DNA of 64,000 nt from Gigantopelta aegis (Eukaryota; Mollusca; Gastropoda; Neomphalida; Peltospiridae), in NCBI RefSeq assembly GCF_016097555.1, contig NC_054702.1:103050017-103114016 (forward strand). The letters are read 5' to 3'. Made by a program: the position numbers and the translations under genes. Every line of letters starts with the position of its first letter. Within the stretch, counting starts at the first letter, position 1. The notes beneath the pieces are model-generated. The model ran no database searches, was not told where the DNA came from, and saw only the letters and a program-made list of their open reading frames with translations. This document shows, piece after piece, positions 63,370 through 64,000 of this stretch.

Positions 63370-63516
63370 ATAGAATAACAAACTCGATACCAGTTATTAT
63401 CAAATGTATGTCCCGAGTGAAATACTTTTCATTTGTCACTCGCTAAAGCTCGCGACAACTAAACATTATTTGATTCGGGATATAAATTTGGTAATAACTG
63501 GCATCTCGTTTATTAT
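63370..63516. mobile_element. short hairpin MITE
   Basis: Arms ACTCGATACCAGTTATTATC / GGTAATAACTGGCATCTCGT and CCCGAGTGAAATA / TATTTGATTCGGG enclose CACTCGCTAAAGCTCGCGAC. Confidence 0.7.
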
Positions 63517-63661
63517 CCTCTATATAACTCAGGCGCTGTTGTTCATTCGCCACGAACATGATGAAGGGGTGGATCTAATTGTACAGTCGTGTTAAAAAAA
63601 AAAAAGGCAAAAGGGCATCTTGTCTAAAGTGGGAGGGGGTTCGAACCCCACTACCCCCACC

Positions 63662-63690
63662 CTGTATTGTATTGTATTGTATTGTATTCT
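63662..63690. repeat. (TATTG)n microsatellite
   Basis: About five TGTAT pentanucleotides. Confidence 0.9.
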
Positions 63691-63824
63691 GTAGTGGCTT
63701 CAAATGCTCTCTAAAATACGTTCACATTTCATGGCTCTGCAATACTGACGTAAAACACGATTTTGCTGCCGAAACCATCCATGAAGAAAACTTACTTTGA
63801 GCAAACCCGGCGAAAAACCACCTC

Positions 63825-63998
63825 AAGGGCAGGTTTAAACAAGCAATACAATTGTAACCCAGTGTTAAACTAGGATTACTGAAAACCAGACATGTGAAAT
63901 GCACAGTAAACATGACCCAGTGTTTAACCTAGGTTTAAACCATATGTTTCCAAAAACCACTGATAACCTAGACATATAAAATCGGCCTGTTGCAAGTT
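63825..63998 (-). repeat. dispersed repeat, family H, copy 2 (opposite to copy 1)
   Basis: Reverse complement reads GGCCGATTTTATATGTCTAG, AAACCTAGGTTAAACACTGG and GCATTTCACATGTCTGG, parallel to 59085-59265. It may run past the right edge. Confidence 0.6.
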
Positions 63999-64000
63999 TG

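Larger units (their letters stand above)
61384..63373. repeat. nested inverted-repeat region (possible composite foldback/DNA element)
   Basis: Three inverted pairs sit one inside the other: TATTTATTACCCCAG (61384-61398) with CTGGGGTAATAAATA (63359-63373); TTATTACATACCC near 61890 with GGGTATGTAATAA near 63267; and GTCGACGACAGT near 62356 with ACTGTCGTCGAC near 62950, whose arms extend through CCTTGTTTTGGCTTCGT. A separate long palindrome lies at 61747-61885. No transposase is seen. Confidence 0.5.

Overview
The window looks like AT-rich nuclear DNA of a mollusc, most likely a gastropod. It has intron-split animal genes, long microsatellites, and at least 25 copies of tRNA-headed SINEs of the kind that crowd molluscan genomes. 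No species can be named from this sequence alone. Nothing looks bacterial, organellar or plasmid-like.

Four host genes are supported, all on the minus strand. From right to left they are: (1) an ABRA/STARS-like gene with a costars domain, one coding exon at 49705-50157, with possible upstream non-coding exons near 55.8-56.0 kb; (2) an SLC35F6-like ten-helix transporter, twelve coding exons spread over 26401-46563, with splice phases that agree at every junction that can be tested and one short exon (exon 2) not found; (3) a complete three-exon claudin/PMP22-like four-helix protein of 164 residues at 11848-15545; (4) a tandem paralogue of it at 2666-3407, for which two exons of identical length are visible and the third is not found.

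The rest is mostly mobile or repetitive. A solo LTR with a 5-bp target duplication lies at 17801-19059, and a second LTR copy in the opposite orientation is cut by the left window edge. A 4.6-kb satellite of about 48 units of 95 bp (20621-25190) carries a piece of the local SINE in each unit and runs straight into SINE sequence at its right end. Intron 1 of the claudin-like gene holds a minisatellite made from that gene's own intron-1 acceptor and the start of exon 2. A palindrome-bearing array of four units sits just upstream of the SLC35F6-like gene; each unit carries the vertebrate vitellogenin-type estrogen response element or a one-base variant. Three copies of a TTAA-flanked hairpin MITE are present, one of them inside a SINE. 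An L1-like LINE fragment lies in an SLC35F6 intron.

The least explained object is a 1.5-kb retroposed unit at 59796-61270. It is bounded by a perfect 14-bp target duplication, ends in short ATCCC-like repeats, and carries one intact 300-codon, GC-rich, proline-rich reading frame that I do not recognise. It has no reverse transcriptase. Most other open frames in the window fall inside SINEs, microsatellites or satellites and are not counted as genes.
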